From an uncultured Desulfovibrio sp. (GTDB taxonomy: Bacteria > Desulfobacterota > Desulfovibrionia > Desulfovibrionales > Desulfovibrionaceae): 64,000 nt of DNA. The translations under genes and the position numbers were made by a program. The DNA is taken from assembly GCA_913060505.1 (NCBI GenBank), contig CAJXRQ010000015.1, positions 1-64,000 of the forward strand, in the 5' to 3' direction. The notes under the pieces were generated by a model. It was not told where the DNA came from and made no database searches. It worked only from the letters and a program-made list of their open reading frames with translations. Position 1 is the stretch's first letter. The number at the start of each line of letters is the position of its first letter. This document shows, piece after piece, positions 27,543 through 36,871 of this stretch.

Positions 27543-30500
27543 TCAGCGCGGCACATCCTTTGTGATAACGGCGTTGACCGCGTCGGTCAGTTCATCCAGT
27601 TCCAGTGGCTTGGAAACATAGCCGTTCATTCCCGCAGCCAGAAATCTCTCCCTGTCTCCCTGCATGGCATGGGCTGTGAGTGCCACAATGGGAATGGTTT
27701 TGCCTTGGTCGGTTTCACGAATTTTTCGTGTTGCGGTCAGGCCGTCCATGGTCGGCATCTGGATGTCCATGAGAACGCAGTCGAAATGTTGGTCCGAACA
27801 CAGGTGCACGGCTTCTTCCCCGGAGTTGGCTTCGATGACGGCATAACCGTTTTTTTCAAGGTATCGCCGGATGGTGAATCGGTTGACGGCGTCGTCTTCC
27901 ACGATCAGCACACGCAACGACTGTTCGGAGGAATGGACTGCGGAATCCGTTTCTGATGCCATGCGTTCGGAATGGGGGAGGCCGAGTTGTACGGTGACAT
28001 AGATTGTCGAGCCTTTGTCCGGTTCCGAGTCTATGCTGACTGTGCCGCCCATGCGTTCCGCCAGGGCACGCACGATGCCCAGCCCGAGGCCGGTTCCCTG
28101 ATACATGCGGGAAAAGGAACTGTCTGCCTGGGTGAACGGATCGAAAACCTTGTTCAGCAACGAATCGGGAATACCGATGCCCGTGTCCGACACTTCCAAC
28201 CCAAGCAGGATTTTTTCCCCTTGCTGGACGAGCCGGTCCGCCCGGACGCATACACCGCCTGAGTGGGTGAACTTGACGGCATTTCCCACCAGATTGAAAA
28301 GAATTTGCCGCAAGCGCGCATCGTCTCCGATCATGGTTTGCGGAAGGTTGGAGGCCAGCTCGTAGCTCAGGGATATTCGTTTGTCCCGCGCTTGGACGGA
28401 AAAACTGCGCAAAACCGTCCGCATGGTTTCACGCAGGGAGAATTCCTGCTCGGAAAGGGAAAATACGCTGGACTGCATTTTGGAAAAATCCAGAATGTCG
28501 TTGATGACCGACAACAAGCCGCGCCCGGATTCAAGGGCGGTCTCCACATATTCCGTCTGTTCCTGAGTGAGTGGTGTTGCGTCCAGCAATTGCAACATGC
28601 CGAGTACGCCGTTCATGGGTGTGCGTATCTCATGGCTCATGTTGGCCAAAAACTGGTCTTTGCTCCGGGCTGCGGATTCGGCGGCTTCTTTGGCTTGTAT
28701 CAGGTCGTCCTGTATCCGTTTGCCTTCGGTGATGTCGCGCCCCATGCCGACCGTGCCGATAAGCTCCCCCTGCCTGTCGTAGAGCGGGGATTTGCGAATG
28801 TCGAAAATTGTAGGGATACCGTCGATTTCGTACTGTTCTTCCGAACGTCCGGGGAGCCTGGTTCTCAGGACCGTTTCGTCACTTTCGATACAACTTTGCG
28901 AGAAGGAATAATTTTTTCCCATTCGCCGCAGGCGTTCGTCAAAGAATGCATCATTGTGCCCGGCCACAAATTCATTGTTGCTGTGGAGAAGGTTGTTGCG
29001 CAGGGACTTGTTGGCGAAAAGATAGTTGCCGTCCATATCTTTGGCCCAAAGCATGTCTATGAGATTGTCGGCCATGGATTCAAACAGGTTCTTATATTCA
29101 AGCGACTGTTCCTGCACTTTTTTGAGCGCGGTGATGTCAGTGTTGCTGCCGACGGTGCGCAATGGGCGTCCCTGATCGTCTCGTTCCACCACGCGTGCCC
29201 GGCACAGGATCCAGACCCATCGTCCTGTTTTGGACTGCATGCGGAACTCCACGGACAGTTCATTGCTTTGTTCAAAGCTTTTGCGAACTTTTTCCATGGT
29301 TTTGTCCCGGTCGTCCGGGTGGAGGAGATTGCCCCAGGATTGGGCGGAAGATTCAAATTCATCGGGCCGGTATCCCAGCATGGTATAGTATGTGGGAGAG
29401 AAATAGGCTTTTCCCGTAGTGAGGTCCCAGTCCCAAACTCCGTCCTTGGTGGCGGCGAGCACAAGTCGCAGTCGTTCCTCGCTTTCGGTAACGGCTTTTT
29501 TGGTACGAAGTTGCTCTGTTTCGTCTACAGTGGTCACGAGCACCCGGCTGAGTTTTTTTTCATGCCCGGGCATTACGGATGTGTGGACCCGGAACGTGCG
29601 TTCATTGCCGAGAACCGTGCGGCCCTTGATCGTGAAGGACTCGACCGGCAGTCCTTTTTCCAGGGTCAGTAAAGGCTCAAGCGTTGCAAGTCGCTCCTTG
29701 TTGCCGAACATGTCCACAATCCCGTCCGCAACCTGTTTGGCAGATGTCGCCTCCATCATCTGTACACAGGCCGAATTCATACCCAAGACCCGGATTGAAC
29801 ATGCCAGGTTGTAGAGTTCGTCCTCATTGTTGCGCAAATATGGCTCAAGGGCCGCTACGCCGTTTTCCCGCAATTGGTCAAGGCGGTGTTTGATTTTTGA
29901 GTAGTCGAGTTCCCACATGGGAATTGGAGAGCTTTCAAACAGGCTACGGTATCGGTTCTCACTAATTTCGACTTGCCTGTGTGCCTCTACCGTGTTGCTC
30001 ACATCTTCGAACTGTACGGCAACGTTGTTTGGAGGGATGTGGAAAGCATATATGTCGAACAACAGTTCCGGGTTGTCCGGGCAGGGAATTTCATGGCCGG
30101 TCCATGGTTTGCCGGTACGGGCGACTGAGCTGAAAGCTTCTTCAAGACCGAGAATCTGCATGGATGGAAATACTTCCAGTGCCGGTTTGCCCAGTTGGAG
30201 CGCCGAGGTCTGGCCTGTAAGGCGGTCTGCCGCAGGGTTGGCATCCGTGAATATGAGTGTTTCGTTTTCGTCCAGGCTGAACATGTGGATGCCCATGGGG
30301 GTATTGTGCATGATCTGGCTGAACCGGTCCCGGCTTTCCTGCGCCGTTTTTTCCGCCATGCGTACGGCAGTGACGTCACGAACAATGGAGAGCACGTGCG
30401 GTTCGCCGGTTCCCGGCGCATTCCAGCGAGTCTTGAGCACGGAAAGATGGTAGGTGGCGTTACCGATAGTCAGATTTTTTTCATAGCTGGCCGGTTCGCC

Positions 30501-30785
30501 GGAGGAGAGGACCGCACGGTCGCACCGATTGATTTCCCGGGCGTCCTTTTTTTTGTGCACGTAATCATCCGTCAATCCGCCGAGGGAATCGCGTTCAAGC
30601 CGGAGCAGGTTGCAAAGGGCATCGTTTCCCCACCTCCAGCGCAGGTTTGCGTCTTTGAGCAGCACTGGCACGGGCAGGGCGTTTATAACGCTCATTGCCA
30701 TGGATTCGTTGGCGGCTTCCAGTTCGGCCACCCGTTTCCGGAGTATCGTTATTTCTTGCAAAAGATGTGTATGTTCGGACGCCAT
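27543..30785 (-). CDS. Hybrid sensor histidine kinase with multiple PAS domains and receiver
   Basis: The protein has about 1080 residues from the ATG at 30785 (AGGGG upstream). No transmembrane segment is evident. Several PAS/PAC modules follow one another (SVINALPVPVLLKD, NTPMGIHMFSLDENE, LRLVLAATKDGVWDWDLTTG, MADNLIDMLWAKDMDG). The kinase core has the H-box NMSHEIRTPMNG, N-box FNLVGNAVKFTH, and G-boxes DTGIGIP and GTGLGLGI. A C-terminal receiver holds the aspartate in FDCVLMDIQMPTMDG. It is a cytoplasmic sensor; signal and target are unknown. It faces the AOR gene tail to tail with no spacer. Confidence 0.94.
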   Translation of the reverse strand: MASEHTHLLQEITILRKRVAELEAANESMAMSVINALPVPVLLKDANLRWRWGNDALCNLLRLERDSLGGLTDDYVHKKKDAREINRCDRAVLSSGEPASYEKNLTIGNATYHLSVLKTRWNAPGTGEPHVLSIVRDVTAVRMAEKTAQESRDRFSQIMHNTPMGIHMFSLDENETLIFTDANPAADRLTGQTSALQLGKPALEVFPSMQILGLEEAFSSVARTGKPWTGHEIPCPDNPELLFDIYAFHIPPNNVAVQFEDVSNTVEAHRQVEISENRYRSLFESSPIPMWELDYSKIKHRLDQLRENGVAALEPYLRNNEDELYNLACSIRVLGMNSACVQMMEATSAKQVADGIVDMFGNKERLATLEPLLTLEKGLPVESFTIKGRTVLGNERTFRVHTSVMPGHEKKLSRVLVTTVDETEQLRTKKAVTESEERLRLVLAATKDGVWDWDLTTGKAYFSPTYYTMLGYRPDEFESSAQSWGNLLHPDDRDKTMEKVRKSFEQSNELSVEFRMQSKTGRWVWILCRARVVERDDQGRPLRTVGSNTDITALKKVQEQSLEYKNLFESMADNLIDMLWAKDMDGNYLFANKSLRNNLLHSNNEFVAGHNDAFFDERLRRMGKNYSFSQSCIESDETVLRTRLPGRSEEQYEIDGIPTIFDIRKSPLYDRQGELIGTVGMGRDITEGKRIQDDLIQAKEAAESAARSKDQFLANMSHEIRTPMNGVLGMLQLLDATPLTQEQTEYVETALESGRGLLSVINDILDFSKMQSSVFSLSEQEFSLRETMRTVLRSFSVQARDKRISLSYELASNLPQTMIGDDARLRQILFNLVGNAVKFTHSGGVCVRADRLVQQGEKILLGLEVSDTGIGIPDSLLNKVFDPFTQADSSFSRMYQGTGLGLGIVRALAERMGGTVSIDSEPDKGSTIYVTVQLGLPHSERMASETDSAVHSSEQSLRVLIVEDDAVNRFTIRRYLEKNGYAVIEANSGEEAVHLCSDQHFDCVLMDIQMPTMDGLTATRKIRETDQGKTIPIVALTAHAMQGDRERFLAAGMNGYVSKPLELDELTDAVNAVITKDVPR

Positions 30786-30861
30786 GGCCTTATCCCCTTT
30801 TTCTGAAATTCGAATGTAGCACAGGCATCGGTAAGCCAAAACAATATTATAGGGGTGAGGG

Positions 30862-30898
30862 GAAAACAAAGCGCCCGTCTTGAAAAAGACGGGCGCTT
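30862..30898 (-). terminator. Terminator of cstA
   Basis: AAGCGCCCGTCTT (30869-30881) pairs perfectly with 30886-30898, loop GAAA; on the minus strand TTGTTTT follows. It stands between cstA and the hybrid kinase. Confidence 0.88.
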
Positions 30899-30935
30899 CT
30901 TACGAGGTGCGGGATGTTTGGACTCCCGTTAAAGC

Positions 30936-32357
30936 CTATGCAGATTCGGTTGCGGCCTTTTTCTTGCCGACAAAGTGAATCAGGAAAGCGGCCAGTGCGG
31001 CGACCGCTGCGATGACTCCGATGACGACCGAAGGCGTATACGCAAGATTCAGTCCGATCCCTGCATTGCAGATGAAGGTAACGCAGGCTGCGGTCATGAA
31101 GACGGCCGGGATGGTGGCGATCCAGTGCAGCTTTGCGCGCTGGGCCAGATAAACGGCCGAGGACCACAGAACCAGTGCGGCAAGGCTCTGGTTGGCGAAA
31201 CCGAAGTAACGCCAGATTGTGGAGAAGTTCTGCGTGGAGATGATGTAACCGAGCACGAACAGCGGCACGGCGATCATCAGGCGCTTGGAGGTGGCGTTCT
31301 GCTTGATCTTGAAGCTCTCGGCCACGATCAGGCGAGTGGAGCGGAACGCGGTGTCGCCCGAAGTGATGGGCAGCACGATGACGGCCGCGATGGCCAGAGC
31401 CCCGCCAATGGGACCGAGCAGGGTTTTGGAAACTTCAGCAACCACGGCTGCAGGGCTACCTGCGGCGATAACGGCGTTCAGGGCTTCCGGCGAGTTGTAG
31501 AAGGAAAGGCCGAGCGTGCACCAGATCAAGCCGATGATACCTTCGATGATCATCGCACCGTAGAATACGGAACGTCCTTCCTTTTCGTTCTTCACGCAGC
31601 GCGCCATGAGCGGAGACTGTGTGGAGTGGAAGCCGGAAAGGGCCGAGCAGGAAATGGTGATGAAGAGTAACGGCCAGATGGGTTTGTCTGCCGGATGTGT
31701 GTTCGTGGAGAAATCCAGGTTCGGCAGGATGTGGTAACCTCCGGCGAACAGGGCGATGACCAGAGCCACGGTCATGACCAGCAACAGTGCGCCGAGGATC
31801 GGGTAGAAACGGCCGATCAGTTTGTCGATGGGCAGGATGGTGGCCAGGAAGTAGTAAGCGAAGATGATACCCACCAAAATGCCGGTGTTGACGCCGGTCA
31901 GTCCGTTGAGCAGCTTGGCCGGGCTGAGCACGAAGACCACGCCCACCAGCATGAGCAGCACAAAGGAGAATACGCGCATGACCTGGCGAGCAGGCATGCC
32001 GAGGTATTCACCCACGACTTCGGGGATGCTTGCACCGTTATTGCGGACGGAGAGCATGCCGCTGAAGTAGTCATGGACAGCCCCGGCGAAAATACAGCCG
32101 ATGACAATCCAGAGCATGGCTACCGGGCCGTAGAGAGCACCGAGAATGGGGCCGAAAATGGGGCCGACGCCTGCAATGTCCAGAACCTGAATGAAAATGA
32201 GTTTCCATTTGGGCATGGGCATGTAGTCGATGCCGTCCTGCATGGCGTAGGCCGGAGTGGTACGGTTTTCGTCAATCACGAAAATCTTTTCGACAAACTT
32301 GCCGTACACCACGTAACCCACGATAAGCAGAATGACGCTGGCAAAGAAAAACAACAT
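30936..32357 (-). CDS. cstA: CstA-family (carbon starvation / pyruvate) transporter
   Basis: The 473-residue protein belongs to the short CstA group. Signatures are YGKFVEKIFVIDENRTTPA, FIQVLDIAGVGPIFGPILGA, GAVHDYFSGMLSVRNNGASI and SGDTAFRSTRL. Characterised members (CstA, BtsT) take up pyruvate or peptides. It follows a LytTR regulator and LytS-type kinase in the same orientation, the arrangement that controls BtsT in enterobacteria, with a 131-base gap holding a candidate LytTR site. A GGGAGG site precedes the ATG and a strong terminator ends the gene. Confidence 0.92.
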   Translation of the reverse strand: MLFFFASVILLIVGYVVYGKFVEKIFVIDENRTTPAYAMQDGIDYMPMPKWKLIFIQVLDIAGVGPIFGPILGALYGPVAMLWIVIGCIFAGAVHDYFSGMLSVRNNGASIPEVVGEYLGMPARQVMRVFSFVLLMLVGVVFVLSPAKLLNGLTGVNTGILVGIIFAYYFLATILPIDKLIGRFYPILGALLLVMTVALVIALFAGGYHILPNLDFSTNTHPADKPIWPLLFITISCSALSGFHSTQSPLMARCVKNEKEGRSVFYGAMIIEGIIGLIWCTLGLSFYNSPEALNAVIAAGSPAAVVAEVSKTLLGPIGGALAIAAVIVLPITSGDTAFRSTRLIVAESFKIKQNATSKRLMIAVPLFVLGYIISTQNFSTIWRYFGFANQSLAALVLWSSAVYLAQRAKLHWIATIPAVFMTAACVTFICNAGIGLNLAYTPSVVIGVIAAVAALAAFLIHFVGKKKAATESA

Positions 32358-32447
32358 GATTAAATCCTCCCGAAAAGCATTGTTTTCCGCATGGGCGGTA
32401 TAATGTGCTTACGAAAGGAGCGGGGCGTCCCTCCATTGATTTTGCCT

Positions 32448-32478
32448 GAAGTGACTTTTGTGCTGCCCGAAATGACCT
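32448..32478 (-). promoter_or_regulatory. Candidate LytTR-regulator direct repeat before cstA
   Basis: On the minus strand AGGTCATTTC (32478-32469) and AAGTCACTTC (32457-32448) form a direct repeat with starts 21 bases apart, two helical turns, the spacing known for LytTR-domain regulators. It lies 91-121 bases upstream of the cstA start. A -10-like TTATAC follows near 32400. Confidence 0.6.
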
Positions 32479-32488
32479 ATGGGTTGAT

Positions 32489-34204
32489 TCAGTGTGCCGG
32501 TTGTTGATGCATGGGGATGTTGAATTTGACTGTTGTTCCCTGACTCGGGGCGCTTTGCATGTTCAGGGTGTGCTGGGCGCCGTAGATGCGTTTGAGCCGG
32601 TTCATGCAGTTGAGCAGGCCGATTCCTCTGGTGTGGGAGTCTATATTGCCCTTTTCGGAGCAGATTTCCCTCAGAGTCTGTTCATCCATGCCCGTACCGT
32701 TGTCCTTGATGCTGATGTGCAGTTCGTCATTATCGCAATGGGCGCGGATGCAGACCTCGCCGCCTTCCTCCCGCTCCAGCAGGCCATGGTGAATGGCATT
32801 TTCCACCAACGGCTGGATAATGAGCGGCGGGATGGGCCATTCTTCGCATTCGACATCTATATCCATACGTACCCGGATGCGGTCGCCGAAGCGGGCCTGT
32901 TCAATGGCAAGATACGAACGCAACTGTTCCAACTCTTCGGAAAGGGGAACAAATCCCCGGCTCAGGTCCAGATTGCGGCGCATGTACAGGGAAAGGTCCA
33001 TGAGCAGTTCGCGGGCCTTTTCCGAGTTGGTGCGGCAGAACGAGGTGATGGTGTTCAGGGAGTTGAACAGGAAGTGCGGATTGATTTGGGACTGGAGCCT
33101 GCGGATTTCCGCATGGGCAAGCATTTGTTCCTTGACCTGAATGTCCTCCAGCTCCAGTTGGGTGCTGAACAGGTTGCCCAGTCCTTTTCCCAGTTCGAAA
33201 AGCGTACGGTTCAGGGGGCGGTGTTTGGTTCCGTAGAATTTGAGCGTTCCCACAATATCTTCATCCTGTCCGAGGGGTACGATGATGGCCGAATCCAACG
33301 GGCAGTTTTTGTGGTTGCATCCGATTCTGCTTGAAGAGTCCAGAAACAGAGCTTCGCCTGATGCGAGCACCTCGCGGGTGGCGTTTGTGCGGATGGGGCA
33401 TTCGGGCAGGTGGTGGTCGTCGCCAGCGCCCCGGTGGGCGAGCACGTTTTGGGTGTCGGTCACGGCCACGGCGGCCACGCCCACTCTGTCGTGGATGATT
33501 TTTGCCGTAGCTTCCGCTGATTCGCGATTCAAACCGGAACGGAGATAACTGACCGTGAGGTTGGCTATGTCCAGAATCATTTGTGCATGCAGGGATTCGC
33601 GTCGTTCCCTGTCCCGGGACAGCAGGTTGATGATTTCCACGAAAAGGCTTGCGCCCATGGCATTGACCACAATCATGGGCGGTGCGATGAGCCGCACCAG
33701 TTCCACGGCCTCGGAAAACGGGCGGGAAAGAAGCAGGATCAGGCTCATGTGCACAACCTCGCCGCCAACGGCCAGACTGAAAGCTATTGGCCAGCGCATG
33801 GCCCGGTCCCGCAGCCAGTAGCTGACCATGCCCGCTGCCGCGCCTTCCAGCCCGGTGGCAAGGCCGCAGGGCCATGAACTGAATCCGTGCAGGTCCATGA
33901 TGACGCGGTGCGCTCCGGCAATAAGGCCGGAGCCTATGCCCACGATGGGGCCGCCAAAGAGCCCGCCCGTGATGACCACCATGGCGCGCAGGTTGGCCAC
34001 GGACTGGAACACGGAGTTACCCGTGTAGGTGCCCAGAATGGCGAAAGCCCCGAACAGAGCCAGCAGCAACAGGGTGCGGGAACGGGATTCCTCGCGTTTG
34101 AAGCTCATGCGTTGCAAGGGGGCGATGGTCATGAGCAGGAATACACCGCCCACCATCAGGCCGAACCGTTCGGCCAAAACAAGAATTATGTGTAATGGGT
34201 CCAT
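32489..34204 (-). CDS. LytS/BtsS-type sensor histidine kinase
   Basis: The protein has about 571 residues from the ATG at 34204, the start that matches family members (MDPLHIILVLAERFGLM). Residues 1-190 form a 5TM-Lyt sensor domain with the motif GGLFGGPIVGIGSGLIAGAHR. A GAF domain follows (about 215-355). The C-terminal His_kinase domain has the phosphoacceptor in SQINPHFLFNSLNTI, and HATPase motifs VENAIHHG, DNGTGM and GIGLLNCMNRL. It starts five bases after the LytTR regulator stop. Related BtsS binds pyruvate; this homologue sits with cstA, so a similar signal is likely but not shown. Confidence 0.92.
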   Translation of the reverse strand: MDPLHIILVLAERFGLMVGGVFLLMTIAPLQRMSFKREESRSRTLLLLALFGAFAILGTYTGNSVFQSVANLRAMVVITGGLFGGPIVGIGSGLIAGAHRVIMDLHGFSSWPCGLATGLEGAAAGMVSYWLRDRAMRWPIAFSLAVGGEVVHMSLILLLSRPFSEAVELVRLIAPPMIVVNAMGASLFVEIINLLSRDRERRESLHAQMILDIANLTVSYLRSGLNRESAEATAKIIHDRVGVAAVAVTDTQNVLAHRGAGDDHHLPECPIRTNATREVLASGEALFLDSSSRIGCNHKNCPLDSAIIVPLGQDEDIVGTLKFYGTKHRPLNRTLFELGKGLGNLFSTQLELEDIQVKEQMLAHAEIRRLQSQINPHFLFNSLNTITSFCRTNSEKARELLMDLSLYMRRNLDLSRGFVPLSEELEQLRSYLAIEQARFGDRIRVRMDIDVECEEWPIPPLIIQPLVENAIHHGLLEREEGGEVCIRAHCDNDELHISIKDNGTGMDEQTLREICSEKGNIDSHTRGIGLLNCMNRLKRIYGAQHTLNMQSAPSQGTTVKFNIPMHQQPAH

Positions 34205-34209
34205 TATGA

Positions 34210-34992
34210 TCAGAGTTCCACTGCCGCGCGGAAGCATTTGACGCGGGCTTTGGTGACGGTCACGTCGGTTTTTTTTGTATCGTCCATGGTCAGCACGTAT
34301 TTGCCGTTGAACCACGGGGCATAGGCGCGGACGTGGGAGAGGTTGACCAACTCCGAGCGGTTGGCCCGGAAAAAGGAGAGTTTGGCAAGGCGTTGTTCAA
34401 GACGGTCCAGAGCCGCATCCGAGGCGCAGGGGAAGCTGCAATCTCGAGTGTGGGCAATCACTCGTCTGTTTTCATAGCTGAAAAAGACAACTTCCCGCGG
34501 AGCGAGCAACACGATTCTGCCCTGATGCTCCACGCTGATACGGGTAATGCCCGAACCGATGCCCATATCTCTGAGGATTTTGCGCAGTGCCGCTGCGGCA
34601 TCGGGATCCTGTTTGGCCGCAATGCGTGCACGGATACGGTCCAGGCTCATGCTCAGACGCTTTTCGGAAATTGGCTTGAGGATGTAATCGGCCGCGTTTT
34701 CTTCAAAGGCACGGATAGCGTGTTCGTCGAAGGCCGTGGCGAATATGACCAGAGGCGGCTTGTCCATGGAAGAGATTTCTTCCAGAACATGGAAGCCGTT
34801 CTTGCCGGGCATCTGGATGTCCAGAAACACGAGGTCCGGCGCAAGAGCATTGATTTTCTGCACGGCCCGATTGGCCGAATTGGCCGTGCCCACGATTTTC
34901 ACGTCCTCATGAACCGAAAGCAGATAGCTGAGTTCGTCCAGTGCGGGAAGCTCGTCGTCCACGAGCACGGTGTGGATGATGTCGGGGTGCAT
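34210..34992 (-). CDS. LytTR-family response regulator (BtsR/LytR type)
   Basis: The protein has about 260 residues from the ATG at 34992 (AAAGGA upstream). The receiver has DDE near residue 12 and the phosphoacceptor in LVFLDIQMPGKNG. The C-terminal LytTR DNA-binding domain appears as VVFFSYENRRVIAHTRDCSF and FFRANRSELVNLSHVRAYAPW. Such proteins bind direct repeats spaced two helical turns apart. It is first in a regulator-kinase-cstA run and probably activates cstA. Confidence 0.92.
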   Translation of the reverse strand: MHPDIIHTVLVDDELPALDELSYLLSVHEDVKIVGTANSANRAVQKINALAPDLVFLDIQMPGKNGFHVLEEISSMDKPPLVIFATAFDEHAIRAFEENAADYILKPISEKRLSMSLDRIRARIAAKQDPDAAAALRKILRDMGIGSGITRISVEHQGRIVLLAPREVVFFSYENRRVIAHTRDCSFPCASDAALDRLEQRLAKLSFFRANRSELVNLSHVRAYAPWFNGKYVLTMDDTKKTDVTVTKARVKCFRAAVEL

Positions 34993-35086
34993 GGTCAGTC
35001 CTTTGCGGCCCACGCCAAATGTGCGGCCAACGAAGTCCACCTAAGATACAAACGTCAGGTTGGCAAGGCCGCTTTTCGGGATATTC

Positions 35087-35851
35087 TCAGAATATCTTGT
35101 CTATGAAGCTTTGCACCCGGGGATCGTCACACTGGCGATCAAAGAAGTCCGCTGGCGTGCCTTTGGCAAGGAACGAGCCGTTTTCCATGAAGATAACCGT
35201 GTCCGCAATCTCGCGGGCAAAGCCCATGTTGTGGGTCACGATGACCATGGTCATGCCTTCCACGGCCAGTTGCTTGATGGTGTCGAATACTTCTCCCACC
35301 AGTTCCGGGTCCAAAGCGGAAGTAGGTTCGTCAAAGAGTATCATCTCCGGCTTCATGGCCAACGCACGGGCAATGGCCACGCGCTGCTTCTGCCCACCGG
35401 ACAGGGAGGCGGGATACCGGTCCGCAAAGCCTTCCATGCCCACCTTGCCGAGCATGTCCATGGCGGTTTCCCGCGCCCTGGGCTTGCTTTCTCCCAGCAC
35501 AGTGACCGGCCCTTCCATGACGTTCCGGGCCACGCTCATGTGCGGAAAAAGGTTGAACTGCTGGAAGACCATGCCGATGCGGGTACGCAGTGCACAGATA
35601 TTTTTTGGTTTGTCCGGCACCAGCTTGCCGTCCCGTTTGACATATCCGGCGGGTTTGCCCGCAAAGCGCATGGCCCCGGAGTCCATGGGCTCAAGACAGT
35701 TGATGGTGCGCAGCAGGGTGGATTTGCCCGACCCGGACGGGCCGATGATGACGACCTTTTCTCCCTTGTTGATCGAAAGGCTGACATTGTCTACGGCGCG
35801 GTGTTCGCCAAAGGCCTTGACCACGTTTTCCAGTTCGATGAGCGGTTGCAT
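35087..35851 (-). CDS. Polar amino-acid ABC transporter ATPase
   Basis: The 254-residue ATPase is of the GlnQ/HisP class: Walker A GPSGSGKST, the Q-loop VFQQFNLFPHMSV typical of this class, signature LSGGQKQRVAIARAL, Walker B MILFDEPTSALDPELV and switch VTHNMG. It overlaps the permease gene by one base. It powers amino-acid uptake. An 8-bp palindrome (GATATTCT/AGAATATC) overlaps its stop codon. Confidence 0.93.
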   Translation of the reverse strand: MQPLIELENVVKAFGEHRAVDNVSLSINKGEKVVIIGPSGSGKSTLLRTINCLEPMDSGAMRFAGKPAGYVKRDGKLVPDKPKNICALRTRIGMVFQQFNLFPHMSVARNVMEGPVTVLGESKPRARETAMDMLGKVGMEGFADRYPASLSGGQKQRVAIARALAMKPEMILFDEPTSALDPELVGEVFDTIKQLAVEGMTMVIVTHNMGFAREIADTVIFMENGSFLAKGTPADFFDRQCDDPRVQSFIDKIF

Positions 35852-36864
35852 CAGCGTTCCTCGTAGGCCCCGACCCGGCGTTCCAGTCGTTCGAAGGCAA
35901 AAGTGAATACGGTGGTGAACATCAGGTACACGCAGGCGGCCAGCGCCAGCACCGTGACATTGAAAGATGCGTTGAAAAGCTGGTCGGCCGTGCGCATGAG
36001 TTCGACCATGGCGATGGTGGAAACAAGGGCCGTGTCCTTGATCAGGGCGATGAATTCATTGGTCACGGGCGGCAGGATCACACGGTAAGTCTGAGGAATG
36101 ATGACCCGGCGCATGGCTTGGCGGTAGCTCATGCCCATGGCCTGCGCGGCCTCCATCTGGCCTTTGTCGATGGACTGGATACCGCTACGGATGATTTCCG
36201 CGAGGTATGCGGAGTAGTTCAGGCCCAGCCCGATGAGCGCCGAGGGAATGGGCTTGAGGGTAATGCCTATGGCTGGCAGGCCGTAATAGATGAAAAAGAG
36301 TTGCAGCAGTAACGGGGTGCCGCGGAAAATCCAGATGATGAACCAGCACAGGCGGCTTGCCGCAGCAATGCCGCTGATGCGCCCGAGCGCGATGAGCAGG
36401 CCGCCGATGGGCGAAACCAGCATGGTGAAGAAAACCAGCAAAAGGGTCATGAGGCTGCCCTTGAGCAGGGCGGGAACAAAGTGGACGGTGTCGCGCAGCA
36501 GCTTTTTCCATTCCGGCATCATGGCGTCCACAACCGCGCCGCGATAGCTCTTGGCTTCGATGTTATCCGGGTAGACCTCAAGCAGGGAGTCCACGGCCTC
36601 GATGGCGCGTTCAAACCGTTTCAGGGCAAAGTGCAGTCGTGCAGCCTGCATGCGCGCGTTGACGAATTGCCCCTCGTCGCCGTTTTTGTCCGGCGCGGGA
36701 ACCTGCATGTAGAGTTCCACGGCCGCGTCCAGATCGCCTGCGGCCATGGCGTCGCCTGCACGGCGCATGAGTTCGTCCGGACTTGCGGCCCGGGCGACGG
36801 TACATAAAAAAAGAAGCAGGAGCGCCACCAGTGTGGCGCTCCGTAACAGTGCTGATTTCTTCAA
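35851..36864 (-). CDS. Amino-acid ABC permease with N-terminal signal peptide and TPR-like extension
   Basis: The 337-residue protein is longer than usual permeases of this class (about 220). Residues 1-26 look like a signal peptide or first anchor (ending CTVARA). Residues 27-110 contain helical TPR-like repeats (MRRAGDAMAAGDLDAAVELY, RLHFALKRFERAIEAVDSLL), predicted periplasmic. From about residue 130 the HisMQ/GlnP permease begins, with FRGTPLLLQLFFIYYG and the EAA loop EAAQAMGMSYRQAMRRVIIP. The extension is in frame, with no sign of frameshift. It may dock the binding protein or sense the periplasm. Confidence 0.88.
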   Translation of the reverse strand: MKKSALLRSATLVALLLLFLCTVARAASPDELMRRAGDAMAAGDLDAAVELYMQVPAPDKNGDEGQFVNARMQAARLHFALKRFERAIEAVDSLLEVYPDNIEAKSYRGAVVDAMMPEWKKLLRDTVHFVPALLKGSLMTLLLVFFTMLVSPIGGLLIALGRISGIAAASRLCWFIIWIFRGTPLLLQLFFIYYGLPAIGITLKPIPSALIGLGLNYSAYLAEIIRSGIQSIDKGQMEAAQAMGMSYRQAMRRVIIPQTYRVILPPVTNEFIALIKDTALVSTIAMVELMRTADQLFNASFNVTVLALAACVYLMFTTVFTFAFERLERRVGAYEER

Positions 36865-36871
36865 GGTAATA

